Source: Campylorhamphus procurvoides (lineage: Eukaryota; Chordata; Aves; Passeriformes; Dendrocolaptidae). From it: 64,000 nucleotides of DNA. This document shows positions 1 through 13,000 of this stretch, piece after piece. A program made the position numbers and the translations under genes. The stretch lies in the NCBI GenBank assembly GCA_013396655.1, contig WBMV01002864.1, positions 248,001 to 312,000 on the forward strand, read 5' to 3'. The notes under the pieces are model-generated. The model was not told the origin of the DNA, ran no database searches, and saw nothing but the letters and a program-made list of their open reading frames with translations. Positions within the stretch are counted from its first letter, which is position 1. Each line of letters begins with the position of its first letter.

Positions 1-1011
1 CAGCAGCTTTCCTGATGCTGCACCAGGAAAAATAACAAGTCAGGAGGGGACACCGAAGACACTTATTTTTCCAAGTCAGTAACAGCCCACAATGCCCTGT
101 CTCCAGGCTGGGTGTACCTTCACCCCCAGAGTGTCACTTCTCTCAATGTGGAGGCACCTTGTCTGTGCCAGAGTCAAGGTCCTGCTGAAGCAGCAGCATT
201 AAAAATCATGATTCATCCTAATTTATTGCCCTGGTATTTAGGGGCCAACCCAGATCAGCTTCCCTCTGGGCTAGGCATTGTATCAAATGAGGCACGACAC
301 TCCCAAACAAAAGGGGAAAGTTGGAAAAGGAAAACAGATAAAGGAAGATGGAGAACAAATACTGAAGATATTTTGGGTGGATCGTTTTCCTCTCCTTTCT
401 CCCCTGCTGACTGCCAGCTTTATCCTATCCACAGACTCCTTCCAGCTCTGGGTAGGCATTCTCACCCAACTTTTGGCAAATGTTTCCTTTAGCAAAGAAA
501 TGCAATTTAAAGGGAACTGCAGCTATGCACACAGGAGCCTATTTCTGCAAAGTGCTTGAGAGAAAAGAAGGAAAGAAAGAAAGAAAACAAAGACCAAAGG
601 GTAGATGAATATTTCATCTGGCTTCTGTTTTTGAAATATTTTTTTTCCATATCAAGATTTCATTTTTTTCTAATTAACAGCTAATGCTTTTATAGCAGTG
701 GCCCATTGTTGAGGGCTGTATCTCTTCTCCCCCCTGCAAGGTCAGAGCTCAGCTCCCAGACTGAGGGCTGCCCTGATTCATGGAAATCAAAGGAGCATCT
801 CTAGGCTGCCTCCTGCTTCCCTTGTCCTTCATGGACATCTCTATCCCCACCACTCCAGGCCACTCTCAGTGGGAGGACACTTCGTGCTTGACACAGTTTT
901 AGGCTACTTGTACTGGTTTTCCCCTTGAGTTTTGAGCTTTGCACTCAGCAAGAAGACAAACTTCCTTCTTGTCCCACCTTCAGAAGGCAGTGCTAGAGCG
1001 GCCCTGCTTAC
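1..1011 (-). other. PLCD1 intron 8 (partial)
   Basis: This intron runs off the left edge. The only structure I see is a short purine microsatellite (GAAA-like) near 552-590. No further PLCD1 exon is recognisable here. Confidence 0.8.
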
Positions 1012-4000
1012 CTCTGGGGAGGGGAACTGGGATTTGTTTCCATCCACTGGGGCAACCAAGAGCATGTCCTGCAGGATCGTCGTCATGTGCTGAGCCATGA
1101 CCTTCTGCTGGTCGACGCTGCAGTGGTTCTCCAGGGAGATGATGACAGGGTATGGGGAGGTCTAGAACAAGACAGCAACACACATCATCAGTGAACTCTA
1201 CAATTTCACCAGTCTACAGTAATTGGTAGAAACCTCAGTGCTGTTTTCTCTGGAAATGAGCATCAGCAGTAGAGTGTAAATTCTGCTAAAACGAACAATT
1301 TTTAAAAACGGACAAGTTTAACTATGCAGTAGCTCCTCAGATCTCTGCTGATGCCTTTCAGAGATGATGATCCAATGGACAGGGCACCAGGATGGGTCAG
1401 GATGCCTCCCACAGAATTTCAGTCTCCCTATGCCTCCATTCCCCACTTACACTGTGGGTTAGAGCACCTTCCAACCTCAGGGGAAAGACTGGGAAGGGGG
1501 CTTTGAAATGACTGGGTTTGCTCAAATCCTTAGGTAACATGAATCCTTCCTCCATTCCTGCCACAGGGCTAATCTGGCTCCCTGTGCCCCCCAAGATGTT
1601 TTGTGTGCTGAAGGTATTGTTATTACTGTCATTGCCACTCCTTTACAGCCCCAAAGGAAACTTGATACCAGCTCCCAAGTGCAATGAAGGAAAATAGCAG
1701 AGTCCAGAGAGTCTGGACAGACCCAAGGTTTTCTGAAGGCTGCTGGCCCAGCAGTGCCATACAAGACTCCAGACCTGCTCACTCCTTTTGAAGCAGAGCA
1801 GAAGCAGTCCTTCATATCCAAAGTATGCACATGGGTTCCTCTAAACTAGAAACAGACCCCAAGACATGACAGCCACATAAACCGTGGGCTTGTTTGCACT
1901 TCCCACCAGGTATGCTCAAGATATTGGGTATCATTTTCACTGCAGTGGGGTCCAGGATGCCCCTGTGCTGGTACAGATTCAAACTCATCCTTGGATGGTG
2001 CTCTGCCTGATCAGCAACTCCCAGGAATGGATCTCTGCTGGAAGCAGAGCAGGGATGCCCAGACGGGACACATCTTGTCCCCATGAGAAAGGCTGAGGTG
2101 AAGCCTGCATTGTTTCTGCTCTCTGCTGGGAGGGCAGAGATCTACTGTCAGTCCTGGACTGTGTAACATGAGGAACCTTAGAGGGTGCCTCATCCTTACT
2201 TTGAAAGCATAGTTCTTGATGGCCTTAATGACATCACTGAAGAGGATCTTGGAGGTGAGGGTGTAGCCGTGATAAATGACGGGCTCTGAGTTGGGGCCAT
2301 CCCAGCAATCCAGCTCCACACAGCGGCAGCCTTTGGTGAGGGCTCTGGAAACAAAGAAGGGACCTGGTTGGGTTCTAAACCTTCTGCTCCATCTCAGAAT
2401 GAAGATACATCAGGCACAGGTACTGCCTGGGAAGACTGACAGGAAGTTCAGGGATCAAGGGAGAAAAAAGGAGCTTGGAAAAACAGGAAAGCAGATAGAG
2501 AAAGGATGGGATCAAAAGAGCAGAGTGTCAGCAAAGAGAGCTCAGGGTTGAGCAAGGAAAGCACAGTAGGATCTGAAAAGGGAGGCAGTGGAAGTCCAAG
2601 ATAGAATTATCCAAAGAGTAAGACACAGCAAGTGCCAGATGAGAAAGGACACTCATGACTGTGCCTCAAGTCTTTCCTCAGAGATGGTGAAGAGAAAAGA
2701 AAATCAAGAGTAGTTGCACTGGAAGAATGACAGTAAGACAGTCAGCCTTAGACGCCAGATCACAAAGCCTGGGTGATGTGAGTTCATCTAGATCTGAATC
2801 CTCAGAGCTGTGATGGAGAGAGCTGTGGAACTCCACATTAGATGGGCAGACTGCTGAAGGCCCAAAGTTTCCCAAACTGAGTCTACAGACTGAATTTCCA
2901 CTTGAAATTCCCACCTCTACATATCCATATTTTCATTTTAATTCACTTTCAAATGCAGGTTCCCCCCTTATCTGCCTAGGAGGTGATCTCATCTTTTACA
3001 GTAACTCCCTAAACATTTCAGGTTACACAACTCCTTTAACTCTTTGCAATAAAATCACAGAATGCCTGAATGTTTTGGGTTGGAAGGGACCTTAAGGACC
3101 ATCTAACTCCAACTCCCTGCCATGAGCAGGGACACCTTCCACTAAACCAGCTTGCTCAGAGTCCAACCTGGCCTTGAACATTTCCAGGCTTGGGGCATTC
3201 ACAGCTTCTCTGGGAAACCTGTGCCAAAATAATGCAATTTTTTTTAAAAATAGCCAAAACATACTTCTATAATTTTAAGATTATATTTCCAGCTACTGGC
3301 AAGCAACCTTAGCCAGATATTACTCTCTACATATTTTGACATTGTGACTCTAGACAGGCATTGCTCCTGAGAATCAGATAAGTCATAAACAAAGACAGAA
3401 TTGCAGTCATTGAGTTGCTTATAAGGAAACACTGTCTCATCTGATAAAAGCACAGGTAACAGCAGAAGTAAAGTAAGGTGGTTGTGCAAGTTAGTAAAGG
3501 TCACTGCACTCATCAGGCCATGAGACAGATAACACTTGTTATAGACAGAAAGAGGCAATACCTAATGTTCTGTCCAGGGATGCTGTGGGAGTATCTGAGA
3601 TGCTAGAGAGGGACCAGCCATGATTTTCCTGGCTCATTCCAGTCCCTACACAGATCCGTGGCTCTATCCCAGAAATCTTTGCATCCTGTGAGCTCCTTGC
3701 ACTCTCTTGTGCCATATTCTGGGGAATGCAACATACCTCCTCAGCACCATGCTATGAAAGCACTGTGCTAGAGGGATGCAATCCAGCCTCCACATGACTG
3801 CAGATATTTTAAACTCCCCTCCAAATGTAGTCATTTTACATCTTATAGTCAGGTGGACCCAGCAGAGACCCAGGTCAAAGTACCATGAAAAAAGGGTTTC
3901 TAAACCTGGGCCAACCTGGTTTAGAAACAACTCACCCTGATGTGAACACGAGTCAGCCCACATTACATGGTCTCAGGGTGGGAGATTATTGCTTTATCCT

Positions 4001-7000
4001 CTTGCATCTAGCAGTATAGATGCATCTTATGTCTTCTATAAGGAAGAGATTAACCTCCACATACACATAAACACACCCACACACTTTACCTGATATAGGC
4101 TTCTGTGCTGCTTGGACCCGTGATCTGGTCTTCCATAAGATAGGTATTGTGTGAGGATGACACCAAGTAGTGACTGAGAGGTTGAGTCATGTCCTGGTAA
4201 ACTTTACGGTGGGAGGAGTTGAATATATTCCCCTCTTCAGACAGCAGGTACATCAGGAAACCATCTTTGGTCATGGCGTTACCCCTCTTGGCTGCCAGAG
4301 AAATACAGAGAAACCCCACATTGAAAATCTGACACCACCAGACTGTGCCATCATTTTCACTTGCTGCTCTCCAAGGGATCTCAAAGGCAAAATGTGCTCC
4401 CTGGGCATTCAGCTAATAGCAAAGATAGTGATGCTGCTCATAGGATGATGACAGGCAGCTTCATCTGCCTGAAAATGCTTTTAAAACCCCTTCACAAGCA
4501 TAGCTTTTTATGACACTGTCCTTGATAACATCTTAGAAGTGTCAGACAGCCCTTACCTCATCTGTCTCTGGAGACTTACAGTATAAAAATCTCCATTTGA
4601 GCATTTCAAGGTTTTCTTCGAACGCAGAGAACTTGTCAGATGTCTAAGCACAGCCAGATAAATCTTGTCTAGATTATCCAATGAATACATCATTTGCAAA
4701 GAGGAAATACAAAATCACCCCCAGCACTGGGGTGGAATTGATTTCTCCACATGTTGAGGGACTGAGTGAGATCTCAACAACCTAATCCTAAAGTCTGACA
4801 GTTGCAAAACCTTGTCCCTCTCTTGAGGGAACACCAGGGTAGTGCAAACACAGCCCGTGATCCTGAGTTTGTTCCTTGAGCATGTCCTCCAAGATGCTCC
4901 AGATTGACAATTCACCTGAATTCTGAGCAGACACAGCTCTGTGGCTGCCCTCCTAAACAGCTGCCACTTCCTTGGCCCTCAACTCACACATCTCATCACT
5001 TGATGGCTTTTTAGGTACCCATGTTTAAGACCATCTGCCTTCATTCCAGCTTCTGGAGAGCAGAAACACTGCCTCATTCTCAACCTTGAAAAGCAACATT
5101 GAGGTCCTGGCATTGGAATAACCTGAGTCTTTCCCTAAGGATTTTCATCACCCTCTGACCAACCCTGTACCAACCCCTCTCCAGCTGTTCAGTGTATCCA
5201 AATGAAAACTGAAGAGAGCCATTTCCCAGGGTGTCCTCTGCCCTCCTCTCCTAGAGCTGTTAATGTTCCCCTGGAAGACTGATGTTTTAAAAGCAGCAGA
5301 GGAGAAAATAATACATGACTGCAGAAAAAAGGAGCAGCAGGGCAATTCACAGTTCATCAAAAAAGCAAGGTTTTGAACCATACCAGACAGGGTTATCAAC
5401 CTACCTCTTTCATTGGGCTCATATCTCTGAATTAAGGCAGGGGCAGCAACAACAGCATCTTCTTCCTGCTGTGTCTCATAGAGAAACCTCACCAGGTTCT
5501 GGCAGGACATGAACCCTTCTGAATCTGAGTACATTTGGAAGATGTTGTCTATTTCCTTCCTCTCTGTCAGTATCTTGTAAAATTCCTCTATCTCATCATC
5601 CTCCAGAGCCTCTGTTTTGGACTTGTCACAGTGCTGTAAACGTAGAGGGGAGAAGGAGTGAAAACCTTCTTTCCTTCTGGCATACGCCAGCCGTAATCTG
5701 CACCAGGGCTACACAACGCAGAACACAAAATAATTGCAAACAGTTACTGGCCAGGGAATGAGAAGTGCTCGGTCAATGACAATGGTTCTTACTGAGAAGG
5801 CCAACAGTCATACAACAGCTACAATTACTACCATTTACTCATACTATCAGTGTGATCAGAAGCACCAGGCGTGGCCCCGAGTTACATCACATACTGTGCA
5901 AACCTCAAGTCAGAAGGGCAGCTCAAGATAATTTAACCACAAATCAAGGTTCAAGGGAAACGTAACTCTTGGTCTCAAGAGGAATAAAGAAAACAATTAA
6001 CTCTCTTGAACTGCTGATAGAGATTGTGGCCTAAATTCCAGTAAGTAAAGTGAAAAGTGCCTTCCCCTTGACTTTGACCTGAGTGGGTCTGAGCTCAGGT
6101 ATCAGGAAGCTGCTGAATGGTAGGGCTGATTGCAAAGGTGGATTAGGGGTAAGGTGGCATCAAAAACAACCTTTAAAAAAAATCCTACTAAATATGCATG
6201 TTTAGGTGTGAAAAAATCCATCTTTCCATGGTCATTTTCCATTCTCATCCAAAACCCACCAAGTAACAAAATCTCCACAAATTTCAAATCCAGCATCATC
6301 TTCTCAAGGAGCTGTAATTCAAATTCTCCATATCCCCAAGTTCCTCTGTGGTTTGAACCTTTCCTCTAGATAACAGCTCTGACAGCACCACAGCCAAGGA
6401 CCTGACTGACTGTAAAAGATTAGGTGCTTGAGATATGCATGTTAGTGTCTCCACGAAGGACAACAGCTTTTCCAATAACAAATGTTTCCAGTTTATTTAA
6501 AGCACTCCCAGGTTCAACTTTTCATTAGAAAATGACATTCTTTTCTGTGGCAAATCCTGATCTTAATTTTGTTGTTTGTTCCTCGCAGAATTGTCAAACC
6601 AGAGGAATTAAATTGTTTTCCATCTTTGATCCCTTGTGACAGAGTGAGCTGTTTTCCTGGCTGTTATGTCCAAAATCATGTCTCAGTTTAACCAGTCATG
6701 ATACTAATCTCAACCTAGCTCTGCCAATGATCTCAGTGATGGCCACGGTGGCTTTGGCAGTGCCCCAAACAAGATGTTAATGACACTTTCATCCCTTGCA
6801 AATCCTCCACCTTCACTATCTGTTTATGGAGCACATATAAAACCAAAGAAAATGATCACAAAGCCCACCATTTCACAAAGTGAAGTGACAGAAAAGAAAG
6901 ATTTCAACTTGTCCTGACTTCAGAACCTGCTGGGTAGAAGCTACACACTCATCTCAGGGATGGGACAGCCTGTGGCATGTTCAGTACTACAGGCACCTTA

Positions 7001-10000
7001 AAATCAGCTTTGAGAGTCCAGGAACTGCCTTTTCCTTGCTGCCTTCCATGCCTATGCTCCTGTTCCATGGCTTTGGCAGATCTCTCAAGCTAAGCTGAGC
7101 ATGATGCTTAGCAATTGCAAAAGGAATATAAAGAGGGAAAGCAACTGGTGGAGACTGTGGGGATGTCGTGAATTATGGATGTTCTTTAAGACATGACAGG
7201 GAAAATGACATATTACTCCTACAAAACTGCCATTTTAAGTGATGTGCCTTGGGAATTTTGTTCATTAGTGGCCATTAAGGGTTATGATGAGAAGAGAATA
7301 ATACAATTGGCATCATAATCAAATGCCAGGACAGATCAGATGAAAACAGGACAATAGCACTGGCATCATAATCAAATTCCAGGACAGATCAGATGCACGG
7401 TATGAAAGTGGGTTCCTTCTGTTTTGGCTGCAAGAGCTCCAAATTAGAAAGAAAATCTCCACCCAAAATATTGTGGTTTGTCTCACGTGTCTGTACCATG
7501 AACCATGAGTACCAAATAACCCTTGGCCTGCCAGAAAAAGCACCTTTCTGATGCACCAGAATGAATATGCAGGTTGAAATGAGGTGAGCAATGAGATGAG
7601 CTCTTTTCATTATGTATGTCTTACTCAGGTGTGACTTAAACCTAGATTTGGACACATTATGTGATGGAAGGCAAGAATAATGTGAGAACTTGCCCTGTAG
7701 TGCTCTCTTGAAGTTCTGATCGCTCTTCCTTCCTGTGACTAAATGAAGAAAAACTCACTAAGACAGAAAAGATCACCCATTTAATAGGCCCTAAGGTCTC
7801 AGCCCATCTAAGCTGAGGCTGGATGTAAACTGAAAATATAATTGCTTTAGGAGCAAGACAGGCTCTTCCTGGAGGCAAATCAGCCCTCAGGAGACCTGAA
7901 TTAAACTCCAAAGAGCCTCTCTTTCCAGTGGCTATACAGGAAGCTTAATAATTACATGTATAATGATGGCACTTCAACTAGAGGTCTGCATTTCAATGGG
8001 TTGAACCAAGGTTTAGCAATTACTTGGAGTCCTTAAGCAAAAAGAACTGAACTTTATCAAGCTTCCTCTCCTAGAGCTCCCTTGTAATTCCTGTTACAGC
8101 AAAAGAGGTTCATTAAATGAGAGAGCAGTGTCTCTAAAATAAAATAAAAAGGGTGTTTTGTTCAGATTGCTGATGTCTGAAGATGCAGGGAGTGATTCAT
8201 CTCACATAAGCAAGATGTGTCCTGCAGGATGAGGTGAATCACACCCTGGCCTCCTTTGGTTTCACCTACACAGACACTAAGGCAGTGTGAGTGTTGGTGC
8301 TACTGCCAGTGGAGGTGTCTGCACTGGGGACACACAGCTAGAGAATTCCTATTGCTATCCTTCCAGGGTCTTCCTGAGCAGGGAATAAAGGATGGGATAC
8401 ACCAGCCAGAGCAGCCAGTACAACTGGAAGATTTTACAAGCAGAAATTCTTTAAGATCTGCTGATTACCTTCCCCCCGGTTCCTGTAGAGTTACCAGGAT
8501 GTCTACAAAGCAAAGATTAGGAAACTTGGATCTCCTTTGGTGGAAGGCTATTTGCCCACAGGAAGAACTGCCTGGTGCCCAAAACCACCCACATGTTTAC
8601 TGCTGATGAGAAGAAAGCATTTCTGAAACTGCACACCCCTTATTTCAAATCCTGCTTCAGACAGGATGGAAGTTTGGAAATTATCCAGATGTTTTATCTC
8701 ACCTCAGCAGGATGGATTCTTTAGAGAAAACCAAAGGCTTAACAACTGAGAATTTTTCACCCCTTTCTTATCTTCTGATAGGCTCAGCCTGCAAGCCAAA
8801 TCTGGAGAATTTAGAAGTGCACCTCCCTGACCAGATTAAATATGCCTTGGGAGTATTAAATCAATCAGACTGGTCCAAGCTTGGGTGCAATGTTACGTAT
8901 CTATCATGAAAGGGGTTTTTTTCTTAATTTGTACTTTCTTGTTGTTTATACCTGTCACTTGGCACCCTACCCCTCTGAGGAGGTGAGGATCTGGGTTCAC
9001 AATTGCAACCAAATTTCAGCCAGACTTAAGCATTTGCACAGAACTCCTGACACACCTGGGACTCAAGGAGTATTTGAACTTTGCTTTTCCCTTTTTCTTG
9101 CATTATCCATGTTTTCATCTCATCTTCTGCATCACAGCAAAACTGGGCACCAATCATGAAGAAAGATCTTAACACACAAAGCATTGTGCTGGCCTAATTT
9201 AAAGGGAATCTCTTGAGCACCAAAAACTCAGAGTCCTTCCTTGGTACAAGTAAAGAAGCCCAGACTTCACTTTAGGTTAGGTCTCCAACCCAAGTTGAAG
9301 CTGTGGGAGATCGTGACCTCAGCCAACAGCAAACACTTTATCTGCTTGCTCCCATTACCTGGAAAATCTTCTTGGCATGATAGTCATCGACTTCAATGTT
9401 CACTTCTTTCAGGAAGTCTTTGAGCTCTTTCAAGCTCATCTTGTTGTCTTTGTTTTTATCAGCTTTCCGCAGGCAGGTGTGAATCCAGCTGCAGGATGAT
9501 GTAAGGAAATCTTTCCAGGTCTGTGCCTAGCCTAAATACCACCCTTCTGTTGCACATGCCAGGGGGGAAAGCCTCTTCTAAAGGCTCTGAACCACCTCCC
9601 CAGCTGCTGTAAATCATCATGGTCCCCCTGAACAGCTGAAATCATCTCACCTTCTGCTCCAAAAGAGCAAAATGGTGCTTTGGCAGAAGGAAAATGTGCT
9701 GTGATACAAGCAATCACGACCTGGGAGAAGCTTTTCACCATCTGGCCAAGGCTGGATCAGCTCTCTTTACCCTGCAGGAGTTTCTGGCCACTGCCAGAAA
9801 CAGTCTGATTTCTCTTTTATGACAGAAAGTACATTCTGCTCCAGACAGTTAAAAGGGGATAAAGGAAAGAATGAAAAGAGCTCCCAAGAGGAGCTTGGTA
9901 AACTCATTGTTATGGACTTGGTCAATATTCAGTATATCACAGGGAACACTGAACTTCAAAAGAAGCATTAATATTAATTATTGAACTCACCTTCAGCTTC

Positions 10001-13000
10001 TCTGTATTTTTAGGGATTTCTACTTACATGTCCTAAGAACACTTTGTTGTGAGTAGAATCAAACCAAACTTTGTGGGTCTTGGCTTCCCCTCATGAAAGG
10101 CATAGGGTCTATTACTGTGTTATGCTCTGATAGTAATTCATAAGAGCTTGGTTTTTAATTACTTTCATATGAGCTTTTTAATGTGATGTCAGATAATCTA
10201 AACTGGGTATCCCATTTCCTTTCAGTCTCTTGGGAAAATAATGTTAGAGAGTCGAGACACACTGCAGTTTTAAACAACAAGAAAACATGCTTTTTGCATA
10301 GTGGAACTGACTGTCTGATTTGCTTTGTTGTCAAATAAGAAAGGTCATCCGGAAAAATATCTACTTTTCAATAGGAAAAAGGATCAAAGTAAAAATTTGA
10401 TCTCCATGAATGTAACCTTCTACATCTTGCATTGCTTCAAACATTCTACAAAAACTTCAAAACAAAAATGCCCAATCTGAATGTCAATCAGAGTGAAGCT
10501 GAGGATCAGCAAATACCAGCTGAGGCATACAGTACCATAACATTTTAACTGGGCCTTTCAAAATGACCCCAGAAAAGGGCATTAACAGCCTCAGGGCTGT
10601 AGACATAACCCTGAAACAGTGTTCACCACAGCTCCCACTGCATTCAAATATTTCCTAGCAATGGAGATACGTGTAAACTGTTTGTAAGTATTGTTTGTCT
10701 CATGGAAAGTTGAACTTTCTGACTTTAAAAATCTTGGCAGGTGCTAAGCAATGACCTCACCCTGCATCCGTCTTAGCCTGGTAATATTAATACTCCCCTT
10801 CTTTAGGCATGGAAACCAAAATAAAGAGAGGCTACATTTCCCAGCTTCCAAGGACACTCCAGGGCCCTGAACCAGGGTCTGGTTTGGACTGATTCTTCCC
10901 AGAAAACCAAGTTTGAGTCATGAAGCTCCCAAGAGCAGAGGATGCTGGGCTGGGAGCACACCACATCCACCCCAGGGTGCAGGACACCCCATCCACCAGC
11001 TTTTCTCCAAAGAGGGTCTCAGACTGTCAACATGGTGCCCTCAGTGGTGCCACCCATTCATATCCAACCTTGCACCTCAGCTCCCCTTCACAGACTGCCC
11101 TAAAAACAACAGGGCATGAGGAACACCCAACTCCAGTTAGCCAAGAGGAAATCTAGTCTGCCACAGCCCGAGGTGAGCAGCAGTGTTGGGTAACACTAAC
11201 TCTGCATAGAAACTACTCATTTTATGCTAATCACTGCAATAAAACCACCTTATTTAAAAAGCCCACATCACTTCCACCGATCATGAATACCCAGAGGTCA
11301 TGCACATATCCAAAGTCCTTTCAGGAAGGCAATATGTGGGCAGTAAATCCACCTGCAGAAGGGTATGCCCAGGCCCCACCTGCGAATGGAGGATGCTTTC
11401 CTGTTAGAGATCCCTTCCCAGAAGGGAAATCAGGGAGCCCAGCCCAGTGGGTCCAGTGTGGACCCTCACACTGCAAGGGCAAGCAGCAAAGAATGAAAAA
11501 GGAGAGTACAGACAACTGGGGCTTCAGCCTGTTGTGTCAACAAATTTTTTGCAGCACTCTGTCCCCAAACCACCCAAACTCCCCATCCATCTGGAACCCC
11601 TCAACTTTGGAGGAGCTTAGAGGAGCTGGATGAACTGAGCACTTCGACTCAAATTCTTCCCATCTGGTACAAACAATATTTTTCAGCCCTGCCTGTGGGT
11701 CTTCCTTTCACCTTATGTGCCTGTGTGGACTAGGATAAAGCTGTTCCCATCCCTGTATACATCCAGACAGAGCCTGCTTCCTGCCTCTGGTTTTTAAAAG
11801 ATATGCCAGCTCCAGGGCTACCACTTTTCTATTGGAAACCAGAGGGGTGACTGAAATGATCTGGCAGATATCCCATGAACGTGCTCAGAACAGAAATGCT
11901 GCAAAACTTCTGGTAAGTGCTTTCAAACCAGAAAAAAAGCTCATACATAAATCCCAGAACTGAAGCAGACAGTGCCACCCTGCTCAAATGAAAAGTCCTC
12001 TGTATTTTCTGGTCTAAATCTTCCCTGCACACATAACTGCAATATTTGCTAAATAACCTAGGCCAGCTTGCTGCAGGGTTGAATCTGAGGCTTAATAAAG
12101 CAGAACTGTAAGTATAAGAACATCAGAAATGCTCATCAAGCACATGGGAGTTTCATCTGGGTATAAGTATAGGACTGGAAAGATACATAAGACACTGAAT
12201 GAAGTCCCTTTCTACCACAGGCCACTCCATAGTGTTAAAAACTGAACAATCCCCACCTGAAACTAGCAGGGTTTTTGCTTTCAATACTTTTTTTTCAAAA
12301 GGTTGCACATTCCTTACTTGTTTTGCAAGGCTTTGGGAGGCTGAAAAAGATACAATGCAAGGCAATTCTCCAGTCATGGGGGACAGGCAAGGGACACAAC
12401 ACCTCCCCTCCCCTCCTGACTCTTCCCTTTCTGTGCTCACAGATGCAGAGAACACTCTTGAGGTTTAAGGAAGATCTGAGTAAGCCCACACTGCCAAGCA
12501 AACCCGGTGAAGGCTGACTAAATTTAAAATCCCAGGCTTTAATTAAACATCATCAAATTTCAAATGAGAAATCATGCTGTTCTCTAATTCCAGGTTACGT
12601 TAAATGGCCTGAGACAATCCCAGATTGGAAGCCAGCACTGCACAGTAATTACTCTTCCAGAAATATGGTTTGCCTACCCACCCTGTTTAGCTTCGATTCT
12701 GCTTTCCAAAGACAGAGAGGCACTTTTCCATGCTGGAAATTTACAGCCTTCTTCCCTTGCAAATGTCATTGTTATTTTTCCCCCCTTAGCAATCTTGTCT
12801 CTTCTTATGGGGAAGTTTTTCAGCAACATATTCAACCTGAAGTGCTCCAGGGACAACTCTGTTACCCGGATTTTCCCCTACACACTGTGGGGTGGCTGAG
12901 GAGTGACCTTACAGCTCAGAGCTTGAAAAACCGTCCAAAAAGACACTCACAGTGCAGGAGATAAACACAGCATCCCAAGCACATCAGAACTAATGGAGTC

